In this document: positions 14,701 through 25,700 of the stretch, one piece after another
How the letters are laid out: each line of letters begins with the position of its first letter
Position numbering within the stretch: the stretch's first letter is position 1
NCBI GenBank assembly: GCA_028583405.1
Contig: CM053252.1
Span: 37,192,740 to 37,256,739, forward strand
Source: Pogonophryne albipinna
Taxonomy: Eukaryota > Chordata > Actinopteri > Perciformes > Artedidraconidae
Length of the DNA: 64,000 nt
Direction of reading: 5' to 3'
Notes under the pieces: model-generated
What the model was told of the DNA's origin: nothing
Seen by the model: the letters and a program-made list of their open reading frames with translations, nothing else
Database searches by the model: none
Position numbers and translations under genes: made by a program

Positions 14701-15465
14701 GAGGAGTTAAGTCTGCATTGTCTGGATGAGGGGACCCGACTAGGAAAGCTAATATCAATAGATACGGGGGCATGGTCTGAGATAACAATGCTATGGTAAT
14801 CACGAGTGGTCCTCTGATCGAAAGTAATTATCCAAGAGAAAAAAATCTATCCGAGAGTACGAATGATGGACGTGTGAAAAAAATGAAAAGGCTTCAACTG
14901 ACTGGGATTTAGCTCTCCATGGGTCGAATAAACCTAAACTAGATTTATATGTGTCAAGGACTTTAGCTGACTTGGATAACGCCAGAGGCTTAGAGGAAGA
15001 CCTGTCTAGGGAGGGGTTTTGAGTTAAATTGAAATTGCCGCCGATAATTAAGTGGTCATCAACTTTAGGGAGTGAGGAGAAAAAATGTTTAATAAATGTA
15101 TCATCATCCCATGTTGGAGCATAAGCACAGGCCATAACCACCGGCATACTACACAGTCTACCAGAAATAATTACAAATCGACCATTTGGGTCCTCAATGG
15201 AGTTTGATAACTCAAATGGAACATTCTTGTGTATAAGGATAGCCGCACCTCTTGCCCTAACTGGGAATTTAGAGTGAAATACATCCCTTATCCAAGGTCG
15301 CTTGAGAAGGCCAATCTCTGAGGAACGAAGGTGGGTTTCTTGTAAAAAGAAAATATCACCCCTAAGTTGCTTTAAATGAGTCATTACCTTATTACGTCTG
15401 ATGGGCTGGTTGGCACCCTTCAGGTTCCAGGAGATAAAGCGAAGATTCTTACCCTGAGTCGTCAT
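11788..15465 (-). pseudogene. L1-like ORF2 (endonuclease, reverse transcriptase), frameshifted
   Basis: The endonuclease part (15465-14800) begins FISWNLKGANQPIRRNK and has FLQETHL and SYSRIDFFLL. The reverse transcriptase has GKTPGPDGFSVQFF, YRPISLLNVDLKILSK, SLDAEKAFDRVEW, TRQGCPLSPLLF and LSLYADDLLLYI. The C-terminal part has a Cys/His cluster (CNRCKQSPANHSHMFCLC). Frame changes occur between about 14800 and 14650, near 14410, and near 13460 between the RQGCPLSPLLF and YADD motifs. The endonuclease motif normally reading GGDFN is GGNFN here, so a catalytic-site Asp appears lost as well. Confidence 0.85.
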
Positions 15466-16304
15466 ATCATAAGGAGACGAGGGACACTAACTCTCCCATG
15501 GCTGACGTGACTCCCGAGCCAAAGGAAAAGGGGACAAAACAAAAACACATAACAAGAAAAACACACATACAAAAAAACAAAACAATAATCAACAACACTC
15601 CCACCCCCCATTCCCTTATACAAACCAAGCGCGACCACATCTTCACTCCCAACAGGGTATCCCTTTCTGCTTCCATAACCTACTCTTACTCAGAGGTCAA
15701 CCAGTTAAACAAATAAAAATATCCCACATTTTAAAGAACATATATGATTACAGTGAAGTAACATTAGTCCTCACCTTTAAACAAGCCGTCAATAAGTTTG
15801 CCTAAACAATTACCTCAACAAAAAAAAACATCCCACTTAAGAAACTCTACTGCAGGATAGCATATGGCAAGAGATAAAAGCAAACAAAAAGAGGCAATAA
15901 TAGTAATAATTAAATAAAGTGCCTGATATAGGATAGCCTAACCGTCTCATTGGAACAAACATAATATGTTTACCATCGTAATCAGAACAGAAAAAATGGT
16001 GATAAAATCACATGCGGCGACCACACCGTGCAATTGGAAGTAAACAAAGTCCCCATCGTAACAAAGAAAAATACATGGAGTCTATACACGTTGCTCCCGG
16101 AAAATACTGAGAGTAAGCACAACTCACGCGCCGACCCGTTTCCATGGACACCACGCCGCTCGTTCAAGGTGACCGCATAGCAGTGAGTCCACGGGGCAGC
16201 ATGCAGTAGCAGGAGCAGACGGCTTCCTCCAAGCAGACGGAGGAATACAGTCTTTTGGAGAAACCCTCAGTAGAGGGTGGCCGCCAGGAGCACCATACTG
16301 CCCC

Positions 16305-17195
16305 CTACTCTTTGCCCATCATCCGCTCGTTGTAGAATGCGTGCGCGTCCTCCGGAGTCTCAAAAGTGAACGTTCCATCCTCAAACGAGACTTGCAAGCG
16401 AGCGGGGAAGAGAAGCCTGAATTTCACTCCTTTCTGGTAGAGGGCTTGCTTGATTTTGTTGAAAGCAGCTCGTTTCTTTGCAGTGATGGCGCTGACGTCT
16501 GGGTACACTCGCAGCGATGTGTCGCGGTACTTAAGCTCGTGTTGTCTGGTCCAGCGAAGCACCTTCTCCCTCTCTTGAAAACGATGAAAGCATATCACAA
16601 AAGGCCTGGGTCTACCTCCCGGTCCAGGTCTGGGAGCTAGTGAGCGATGTGCTCTCTCGAGCTCCGGGGGTTTGGAGAGGACATCGGGGCCGAGGCTTCC
16701 CATCAGCAGGTCGGATATGAACTCGGTCGGGTCCCGGCCTTTTTCACTGCCCTCGGGAATATTTATTATCCGGAGGTTGACTCTACGGGACCGGTTCTCC
16801 ATGTCGTCGAGGCGATCTAGAAGAGACTTATTCTGGGTCAGTAGTGTTTCCACTGTTTTTTCCGTGCTTGTTATGCGCTCAAAGTTATCCCCCGCCAGGG
16901 TCTCTGCAGCAACGAGGCGGTTATTAAATTGATTCACCGTCTCGCGGAGTGCGTCCACCGAGCTCTGCAAAGGTTTGACAGACTCCTGGATTAACTCAGA
17001 CATATCTTTCCGGAGCGAGGCCCGTTGCTTCTCCAGTTCAGAAACCAGCTGGCTCATTGAAAAGGTGTCCGGTGTGTCGCTAGCGCCGGAGCTTGCAGCC
17101 GCCATTTTAGCAACTTTGCTAGCTACAGGAGTCGCACCGCCACGAGTAACTGGGCAGTTCAGCGTATTGCTCGCTTTAGATTTAGAACCACTCAT
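16305..17195 (-). CDS. L1-like ORF1 RNA-binding protein (296 codons)
   Basis: This ORF encodes the nucleic-acid chaperone of L1-type LINEs, which packages the element RNA. After a Ser/Ala-rich start comes a heptad-like coiled coil (about residues 45-140, with FSMSQLVSELEKQRASLRKD and later NKSLLDRLDDMENRSRR). It is followed by an RRM-like part (VNLRIINIPEGSE) and a basic C-terminal domain (ERAHRSLAPRP, PFVICFHRFQEREKVL, GVKFRLLFPARLQV). It starts with a true ATG and is uninterrupted. An ~840-bp spacer separates it from ORF2, longer than in mammalian L1. Confidence 0.88.
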   Translation of the reverse strand: MSGSKSKASNTLNCPVTRGGATPVASKVAKMAAASSGASDTPDTFSMSQLVSELEKQRASLRKDMSELIQESVKPLQSSVDALRETVNQFNNRLVAAETLAGDNFERITSTEKTVETLLTQNKSLLDRLDDMENRSRRVNLRIINIPEGSEKGRDPTEFISDLLMGSLGPDVLSKPPELERAHRSLAPRPGPGGRPRPFVICFHRFQEREKVLRWTRQHELKYRDTSLRVYPDVSAITAKKRAAFNKIKQALYQKGVKFRLLFPARLQVSFEDGTFTFETPEDAHAFYNERMMGKE

Positions 17196-17336
17196 TTCAC
17201 GACTGAATTGAAGTTATAACTGTAATCCGTCACTTTCCCGAATGAATTGTGGTATTTACAGAGATATATTAAAGTTAAAGTGCAACCGGGAGACCTCCTC
17301 CGTGCGACTTTCTCCTACAACATCACTACCGGAAGT

Positions 17337-17532
17337 CAGATATTCTATTTTTGATGTAATACTTAACACCTCTCCAGTCCCTATTTGATAGGGCTTGTGG
17401 TTCAGCAGAGATGCAATCCTCACAGGCCTCTTTTCCTGAAACCTGATTCATAAATATCCATCTTCTCAAGTGTCGTTCCACAGCAGCAATTTCCTCAGAT
17501 GTCCAGATGCGCTTCACAACCATTTCTTTCCC
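17337..17532 (-). pseudogene. terminal exon of the SET-YR gene: SANT/Myb-like module
   Basis: The acceptor CCACCTAG precedes GGAAAGAAATGG. The phase (one base carried over) matches the upstream exon. It encodes KEMVVKRIWTSEEIAAVERH followed by RWIFMNQVSGKEACEDC and ALSNRDWRGVKYYIKNRI, a Trp-rich helical module similar in pattern to SANT/Myb domains. The L1-like LINE cuts the exon after YYIKNRIS and adds three codons and a stop. Skipping the LINE, the reading frame continues past 11453 for ALRRKLV and then TGA, which is the probable original end. Confidence 0.72.
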
Positions 17533-17829
17533 TAGGTGGACATTAAAGAACATGTTATAGGTTTAAGAAGCCTAAGAGTCAGTATCATACAATTATGAAT
17601 CTCTCTTAGGTTTACCACAAGGTGAGTTTCTGTTTATTTCCTGCTTCTTTACACATACTCTCTCCAGTACAGGTTAGCTCTGTGTGTTAACGATGCTAAT
17701 GTTAACACAGACCATATTACTTCCAGAACACGTCTCACATTCATTGATCCATAGCAATAATTGATGAGGCACTGTCAGAGAATAAATTAAATGAATTGCT
17801 AGCATGAATATATGTCATATGGTTTACAG

Positions 17830-19470
17830 CAGGCATCCTCAAAGTCCGGATTTTGGTCCGGATCCGGACCGAACCGCAACTGTCTCTGGACTCTGAGCAA
17901 ATGATACTTTTCATATGTATTATCTGTATTATCTGTGTTATCTTTGAGACAACGCACCGAGTCAAAATTCTCCGCTATGTCCACTACAAACAGCGCTCTG
18001 CATGTACGACTGTTCCACTGTCTGTGTGTGTCTGTCAACGCATTGGTCCAATCACATTCAGCATCCCGTCAGCGTTTTTTCCCCCCACCAACAGTCTGCG
18101 AATCAGAGGCACAGTAGGGCGGGTGGGAAAAATGCGTGTGTGTTTAAAAAAAAAAATGTCAGAGCGAGAGTTAACAGCTCATCTAGTTGCATCTGCACTG
18201 TAGCTAGTAGCCTAGTTTCACCTACCGGGGACCCCGGGGTGGCAACTGCCACCCTAACAATAGGCCTTGCCACCCCAGCTGCCACCCCAGTTGGCAGCTT
18301 TGTTTTGAATGAAAAGTTGTGGCTCATCGGACATTTATGAGAGAAAGTCTCTAATGTCCGAGTGCAAGTGAATTCAGCACAAGACGCACGTCTTGTAACC
18401 CCTCCCCCGGCCCTGGCGCGAGCGTAGAAATATGATTGGCGGCGATTTCATTTGAACGGTACGGCGCAAAACGAGAAGCATTCGGACCCAAGTACTGAAG
18501 GAATGAGGTATTTGCGGTCTACAATGACAGAGAAGAGACTGTCAAGTTTGGCTGTACTCAGCATTGAATCAAAAAGCTGTCGATCTTAATACGTTTGTGA
18601 GGCGTTTTGCTGAACAAAATGGTAATCGCCGCATTCAGCTGTAATAGACATGTCAACTTGATGCTCTGCTCACGGATGAGCATACAAAACTGTTAAGATG
18701 ATGACCTTACGTGTGTAAATATATTTTTTTCTTTGTGGGGGTCTGCCCCCAAAAAACTGTTTTAAGTCTTGAGAAAATCAAATAAGCTGGTGATGTAAAA
18801 CTACACTGCCCAGCAAAAAAAAAGTAACCACTTTGATTTAACTAGGCCAGTAGGTAAGGAAATTCCACTGGATAATAACTGAAGTATAAAAGAATGCATG
18901 ACTAAAGTGATGGAGACCATGTTTGAAGGCAAACAAAAAGAGGAAATAACAGGTCAAATCAAGCAAATCCCTCTCTCAGATTCCACAGCAACCAGAAGAA
19001 CATAAATACTGGCTGGTGATTTGATTAATCAGCTTTGTGATGGAATACAAAATGCACAGTGCATTTCCTTAGCTGTGGATGAGTCCACTGACACCACTGA
19101 CAATGCTCAGTTGCTGGTGTTTGTGAGTTTTTATGATGAGGCAAAGGGGGAGTTTGTTGAAGATGTGTTGGGCCTGACGAACCTCAGTGGACACACAAGG
19201 GGGAAGACATTTATAAAGCAATAATGGGAATGCTGAACGAAAGAGGGTGCAGCTGCCTTTATTCATAACTGTGCAGCTCTTACACTGCGACTCTGAGGGA
19301 TCAAGCACAGACACAATAACAATGAAAACTTCTGCATACAGATTATTTTAGTTTTTGCAATAAGAATCTTGTTGCAATTGTTTAAAAGTTTGAATGACCG
19401 TAATAAACGGACCTTTGTCTTATTAAAAAAAATAGTTTGGACCTTTAAGATTTGTATTTGAGTACCCCTG
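17830..19470. mobile_element. decayed hAT element with ZBED/GTF2IRD2-like transposase remnant
   Basis: The element begins CAGGCATCCTCAAAG and ends with the inverse of CAGGGGTACTCAAAT. It is flanked by a perfect 8-bp duplication GTTTACAG (17822-17829 and 19471-19478). On the plus strand at 19021-19224 lies a transposase piece containing NAQCISLAVDESTDTTDNAQ and VFVSFYDEAKGEF, typical of hAT proteins. An in-frame stop just before it and loss of the rest show it is dead. It sits in an intron of the SET-YR gene. Confidence 0.87.
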
Positions 19471-19655
19471 GTTTACAGTATTGTTATCAGAATTAGAAAA
19501 TAAAAGGTATTTTTCATGAAATGTTTGATTTGTCAAACTGTATAAAAAAGGGATTTATTTAAACGGATGCTGATTCATCACTCTGCGTTATCCTCTTTTC
19601 AACCTATTAAACAGGGAAACAATCTAACCCTCATTGTAGTCACTTTTCATCTCAC

Positions 19656-19766
19656 CTCTCTTTTTAGCTGACTTCTGGTGTTTTGTCAGGACCTTTCTTG
19701 TACTATCTGGAAGGGATGACATGCTGGCCTCACCTTCAGACTCTTCAGTGTCTTGTATTACGGCAT
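19656..19766 (-). pseudogene. SET-YR gene exon 10: 37-residue Ser/Glu/Lys exon, second copy
   Basis: The acceptor TTTATCCAG and donor GAGAG|GTGAG frame 111 bp, phase 1 at both ends. It encodes DAVIQDTEESEGEASMSS followed by LPDSTRKVLTKHQKSAKKR. It is a duplicate of the exon at 20256-20366 and can be included or skipped without changing frame. Confidence 0.72.
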
Positions 19767-20255
19767 CTGGATAAAGAAAACATTTGATTAGAAATATATT
19801 AAAGAGAGACACGGAGACTTTAAATATGAAGTAGTTGTTTGTAAAAGTCATAGGATCAAGATCATTGTCATTGTTGGTGCTAGTTATTTGTTAACCCCAT
19901 GACAGAATTATTGTTTTCTCATAAGAAGTATAGCTTGATTGATAATGTCAGATGGTCCTTTACTTATAATCAAAATATAGTAGTATCTTTATTTGGTTTG
20001 AGTTTTGATTCATTTGGTTATGGTTTCTATATATTCAGCATATTTAGTTAAAGTGCTAACATGAAGTACTCAATATAAATGTTGGTAAAAAAAACTAAAT
20101 TGAGATCATCTTGCTATTTTCTAATGAGTAAATGCATTTTTGTACTTTTCAGGTAATTCTTTCTAGAAAGTGAACATCATGGTGATCAGTGTCATAGCTA
20201 GACTTGAGGCACTGTCAGAGAATAAATTAAATGAATTTCTAGCATGAATATATAC

Positions 20256-20366
20256 CTCTCTTTTTAGCCGACTTCTGGTGTTTCGTCAGGACCTTTCTTG
20301 TACTATCTTGAAGGGATGACATGCTGGCCTCACCTTCAGACTCTTCAGCTTCCTGCATACTGGCAT
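20256..20366 (-). pseudogene. SET-YR gene exon 9: 37-residue Ser/Glu/Lys exon, first copy
   Basis: The acceptor GTACCTAG and donor GAGAG|GTATA frame 111 bp, phase 1 at both ends. It encodes DASMQEAEESEGEASMSS followed by LQDSTRKVLTKHQKSAKKR. About 48 bp next to it (20206-20253) recur at 17765-17813, a trace of the segmental duplication. The function of this acidic-then-basic segment is unknown. Confidence 0.72.
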
Positions 20367-20579
20367 CTAGGTACAGAAAATCGTTTTTACAGACAAGAGA
20401 TATGGACTCAAAGTCAGTAAAAGAGGACAAATTTCATGCATATTATCTTCTGTCATTGTGAAAGCAATCAAATTGCCATGATCAAGACTATTTGGTTTAT
20501 CAAACATGACTTTTTCATATTGATTTAGCTTACATTGTTCCATGATATACTGGTCAACTATGCAGGATATAATCCTCCC

Positions 20580-20870
20580 TCCTTTTTCAGACGCGGACTA
20601 GCCCTCAAAATAGTAGTGCAAAACCAAGCGGCAAACTCTGGGGCAGAGCCGGGAGGCCAATAAGGAAGTGCCACAAAATGCAGTTAATCTATTGGCCGAT
20701 AGGGGATGACTGCAGAAAGGAGCAATTTCCATAGACCCCCATGTTAAAATGCCCAACTTTACAGCAGAAAAAAACATGTTTCTAACCCTGGATGCAATAC
20801 AAATTATTCGGGATATAGTTAGATTCCACCTTAATGATTATTAATTGTTGAGTGAATTGTTTTATAACTA
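20580..20870. other. probable older interspersed repeat around the next hAT element
   Basis: The stretch with CATAGACCCCCATG and the following AAATGCCCAACTTTACAGC resembles a non-coding repeat common in fish genomes. It may continue after the hAT insertion to about 22250. I cannot define its ends. Confidence 0.35.
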
Positions 20871-20878
20871 GGGCTGCA

Positions 20879-21924
20879 ACAAACGACTAATTTGATAATC
20901 GATTAATCTATCGATTAATGAAGCGATTAATCGACTATTCGGACTATTATGCCTTACACAATTTCACAAACGCTCTTATTTAGCCATCAAATTTTAGATT
21001 TAGCTTGAGGTTGTTTTAGGCATGTGGAAACTAACAATGAAGACAATAAAGATGAATACTTGATTCAAAAATACATATTATTAAATTAACTAAACATATT
21101 TTGAACAAAATTAACATTGCTTTTTATTTAAATTAAATAAATTATATTTCACATCAAAAGAAACAACAGTGTTTTAAACAAATGGTATTAAATAATCTGA
21201 TGACAGAACTGTAAACAGAATAGCTGAAACTTTAACATAATAAATAACTCAGTTACCTCTAATCATTAACCCATGTTTGTATAATGTAATTAACTCCATG
21301 TGTTGCTGCTAGCATACATAACACCTGACGTGGAACCGTTACTCGTGGATGGGGCTACAGAGCTACTAGAAAGACAGTCGAACCCGGTGCATTCCTCCGT
21401 CTGAATGTGGAGCACTTTTGATAAATGTTTAGACAAATTGCTCGTGTTACCGCCCTTACATGCTAAACTCTTATTGCACTTTTGGCAACGAGCATTGTCC
21501 ACATCGAGACGGGTAAAGTTTAACCAAACCTCGGAGCGAGTTCTCTCCGCCATCTCCGCAGTGTGTTGCTGCATGTAGCAGCTGAGCAGCTGCGTGTGTG
21601 TAAACTGCCCGCCCCCTCGCACACAGACGGGGGAGAGAGATCTCGTCTGATCGAAAATACATCATAGACGCATTTGTTTGTCTTTTTGCATATTAGAAAC
21701 GAGTTGGCGACACTAAGACTGCGATATAATGCTTATGTAGCAATAATACATGACATATCTTTTTTAAATGACTCCAGTACCGATAAAAAGACCAATAACG
21801 TGGAGCTTAACGGCGTGTTAAAACACACATGATGACGTCACCAACGAATCGACAACTGAATTAGTTGGCAACTAATTTGGTAATCGATTTTAATCGATTA
21901 AGTCGATTAGTTGTTGCACCCCTA
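20879..21924. mobile_element. hAT element with AATCGATTA-rich termini
   Basis: The termini start TAGGGCTGCAAC and, inverted, TAGGGGTGCAAC. Both continue into ACTAAT and AATCGATTAA blocks. The flanking 8 bp TTTATAAC is duplicated exactly (20871-20878 and 21925-21932). The interior keeps only a BED-finger coding end on the minus strand, so the element is non-autonomous. Confidence 0.88.
21290..21553 (-). pseudogene. BED zinc-finger N-terminus of a hAT transposase
   Basis: From a plausible ATG (MAERTRSEVWLNF) the reading contains ARCQKCNKSLACKGGNTSNL and SKHLSKVLH. This is the Cys-x2-Cys ... His-x-His layout of a BED finger used by hAT transposases to bind terminal repeats. The rest of the transposase (RNase-H-like core) is missing. 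Confidence 0.7.
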
Positions 21925-22478
21925 TTTATAACGCAACCCTTTTATTCATATTGGGTCTTAAACTTCTTGCATAAATTAGGGCGTGGTCACGTTGATGGAC
22001 AGGTATGTGCCTCACTGTCAGCTAACAGCAACTTGTCCTCTCTGCTAGGCTACAACGTTAGCTAGTTGTAGTTACTGTACTTGACCCTTTTGCCGTGTTC
22101 GTGGTGATTGTGCCTTTTAGGGAATGTTGTTACAAAAACCAGACAATTAAAATGTCGTGCTGTGCTGTGGAGCTAGCCCCCTGCGGCTCCGTTAGCTCCG
22201 GGTGGCGGAGTCCGGCGTTATAACTGGAGATCAAGGAATGCAACGAAACATGGACTTGGTTCGTATATATAATATGTCTATGTGCAAAACCCAGAGATGG
22301 CAGGTTTTGAATACGGCAACGGTTACCCCATATTTGTTTATGTCAAATCAATTCTCAAGTTTCAAATGATAAATGCCGTATTAAACTAGCCGTCAGGTAA
22401 TGCACTGCAGTGGACTGGTTCTGCATTAAATGGTGTGTGTTGTTGTGTTGTGTGTTTTGTTATAATAGCTTAACATAC

Positions 22479-22520
22479 CTTCCATGTCCTCTTGGTAACA
22501 GCCATCCATGTCAACAGTTT
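22479..22520 (-). pseudogene. SET-YR gene exon 8: 14-codon micro-exon
   Basis: The acceptor TCATTTCAG and donor GAAG|GTATG bracket 42 bp, phase 1 on both sides, encoding ETVDMDGCYQEDME. The phase fits the exon before (ends AACG|GT) and after (starts at ATGCC following AG). It is small, but the exact borders and phase support it. Confidence 0.6.
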
Positions 22521-22785
22521 CTGAAATGATAGAAAATGAACTAATGAGTTGAAAAGCTGAACATTTGTGATATACCTATGAATATCAACTGATTGGAAAA
22601 GTAATACATAAACAGCTCACCTAAGGATACAAATAGTTGGAATAAAATATTGTAGTTACATTTTAAAAACAAACTCCAAAAACGAAAATGTATTTTTATT
22701 CTGAAAGAGTATGATTTAAAGGTTGACAATGATGTCCCGTTTTAAATTGTATTTAAAAAAACAAAATATATATTGGATATTATAC

Positions 22786-25700
22786 CGTTCACATCAATGT
22801 GGATCTCATCCAGATTCATCCCTTTGTATTCGCCTATTCGTCCCTGTTCCAATGCCAGCAGAACCTTGTTTATTTTAGCAAGCTGGAGGGTTCCTTCTGG
22901 AAGGCGGTAGTGCTTTCGGTGGACTTCGATGTTATGCCCAAGGAAATCTGCTAACTGGTCAAGTTCTGTTGTCTTGAGATTCAGAACGGTTGAAAGAGTA
23001 GCAATGTGTTTCCTGAGTTTCGTTGAGGTCAGCGCTTTTGGATTCTTGATATCTTTACATTCACGCACAAACTGTCTCAAGCAATCAGAACCCCTGAGGT
23101 GATGGACAGAATTTGGCAACGCAAACAAGAAGACGTTTTCTTTGAGTACCCCACATTCTTCTCGCTTTTGAATCAGTGTCAAGTGATTCCCTCATCAGCG
23201 GGGTGAGGAGTACTGGAACTTTTCTTCCTCTCTTTCCAACTATGGTTATCCGGACAAAATGGTTGCAAAGCTTCTGTTCTAGTGTTGTTAGTGCCAAGTT
23301 TACATCCTCATGCGTTTCCAATAAGTCTCTGGATATATACGCTGAAACGGCCATTCTGGATACTTCTCCTTCTCTCCGGCGGTTGAAGAGGATCACTTGA
23401 GCCATGGTGACTTTGGCCAAGTCTTTCCAGTTAGACAGCGATACCTCTTCTTTTAGGTCCTTCACGCATTCAAGCTGTTTCTCAGATAAATGAGAATGAA
23501 GATGTTGGACGTCTTTTGTGAATGGAAGGAGTTGAGGAGAGTTCCACTTGGACTGTTCAAGTTGAGTTAGCGCTTGGCTTGCAATGTCAAATTTCCAACT
23601 TTCTCTGTATAGCTGCGCAAATTCCTCAGCATCTTTGGCAGTTTCTTTATCGTTGGACTTCATCCCTTCAGACTTGAGGAACATGGCCAATGAAAGCAAG
23701 CTGTGCCCAACTTTGCGGGCAAGAGATGGACGTTGATATTTGCCAGTGTCATCACTAAAACCAGCGAGGCATCTTGCAGCATTTACAACATCGCCATACC
23801 TGTCAGGCTTAATAAGTTCTTTGATTGTCTTCTTCACGGTCGTAACTTCTTTAGCTGCCAGCAACAGTCGACCCAGCTCCCTCAGTTTTTGTCGGATGTG
23901 TTGAAGTTGGCTGCTTGAACAATCTGTAACCAAACTGTCGAATAAATCTGTCTTCCTTCACCATCCATCCATCCATCCATCTTCTTCCGCTTATCCGTGG
24001 TCGGGTCGCGGGGGTGGCAGTTCCAGCAGAGAGCCCCAAACTTCCTTTTCCCTGGCGACATCAACCAGCTCTGACTGGGGGATCCCAAGGCGCTCCCAGG
24101 CCAGCGAAGAGATATAATCCCTCCACCTGGTCCTAGGTCTACCCCTTGGTCTCTTCCCAGCTGGACGTGCCTGGAACACCTCCCTAGGGAGGCGCCCAGG
24201 TGGCATCCTAACTAGGTGCCCGAACCATCTCAACTGGCTCCTTTCGACGCGAAGGAGGAGCGGCTCAACTCCGAGTCCCTCCCTGATGACCAAACTTCTC
24301 ACCTTATCCCTAAGGGAGACACCAGCCACCCTGCGGAGAAAACCCATCTCGGCCGCTTGTATCCGGGATCTCGTTCTTTCGGTCATGACCCATCCTTCAT
24401 GACCATAGGTGAGGGTAGGAACGAAAATGGCCCGGTAGACAGAGAGCTTTGCCTTCTGGCTCAGCTCCCTTTTCGTCACAACGGTGCGGTAAAGCGACTG
24501 CAGTACCGCTCCCGCTGCTCCGATTCTCCGGCCCATCTCACGCTCCATTGTTCCCTCACTCGAGAACAAGACCCCGAGATACTTGAACTCCTTCACTTGG
24601 GGTAAGGACTCATTCCCTACTTGGAGTGGACAGTCCATCGGTTTCCTGCTGAGAACCATGGCCTCAGATTTGGAGGTGCTGATCCTCATCCCAGCCGCTT
24701 CACACTCGGTTGCGAACCGATCCAGTGAGTGCTGAAGGTCGCAGACCGATGAAGCCATCAAAACCACATCATCTGCAAAAAGCAGTGGTGCAATCCTTAG
24801 TCCACCGAACTGCAGACCCCCTCCCCCATGACTACGCCTAGAAATCCGATCCATGTATATTACAAACAGGATTGGTGACAAAGCGCAGCCCTGGCGGAGG
24901 CCAACCCTCACCGGAAATGGGTCCGACTTACTGCCGAGGACCCGGACACAGCTCTCGCTTTGGGAGTACAGAGATTGGATGGCCCTGAGTAGAGACCCCC
25001 TCACCCCATACTCCCGCAGCACCTCCCACAGTAACTCCCTGGGAACCCGGTCATACGCCTTCTCCAAGTCCACAAAACACATGTAGACCGGATAAGCGTA
25101 CTCCCAGGCCCCCTCCAGGATCCTTGCGAGAGTAAAAAGCTGATCCGTCGTTCCACGACCAGGACGGAATCCGCATTGTTCCTCCTCAATCTGAGGTTCG
25201 ACAATCGGCCTGACCCTCCTTTCGAGTACCTTAGAGTAAACTTTCCCGGGGAGGCTGAGTAGTGTGATGCCTCTGTAATTGGCACACACCCTCTGATCCC
25301 CCTTTTTAAAAATGGGAACCACCACCCCGGTCTGCCACTCCTTCGGTACTGTTTCCGACTTCCACGCAATGTTGATGAGACGTGTCAACCATGACAGTCC
25401 CTCAACACCCAGAGCCTTCAGCATTTCTGGGCGGATCTCATCCACCCCCGGGGCTTTGCCACTGTGGAGTTGTTTAACAACCTCAGTGACCTCCCCCCGG
25501 GAGATTGGTGCCGATCCCCCGTCATACTCCAGCTCTGCCTCTAACATAGAGGGCGGAGTTGTCGGGTTCAGGAGTTCCTCAAAGTGTTCCTTCCAACGCC
25601 CCAACACTCCATCAGTTGAGGTCAACAACGTCCCATCCTTACTGTACACAGCTTGGATGGTTCCCTGCTTCCCCCTCCTGAGGTGTCGGAGAGTTTTCCA

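Larger units (their letters stand above)
11469..17336 (-). mobile_element. full-length L1-like LINE inserted in the last exon
   Basis: The 5.87-kb element has two ORFs on the minus strand, a 3' end with AATAAAG and a poly(A) run (11461-11475 on the plus strand as T), and a perfect 16-bp TSD at 11453-11468 and 17337-17352 (CAGATATTCTATTTTT on the plus strand). ORF1 is intact; ORF2 is broken. The insertion splits the final codons of the SET-YR gene, in the same orientation as the gene. The duplication is still perfect, so it is fairly young. Confidence 0.93.
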
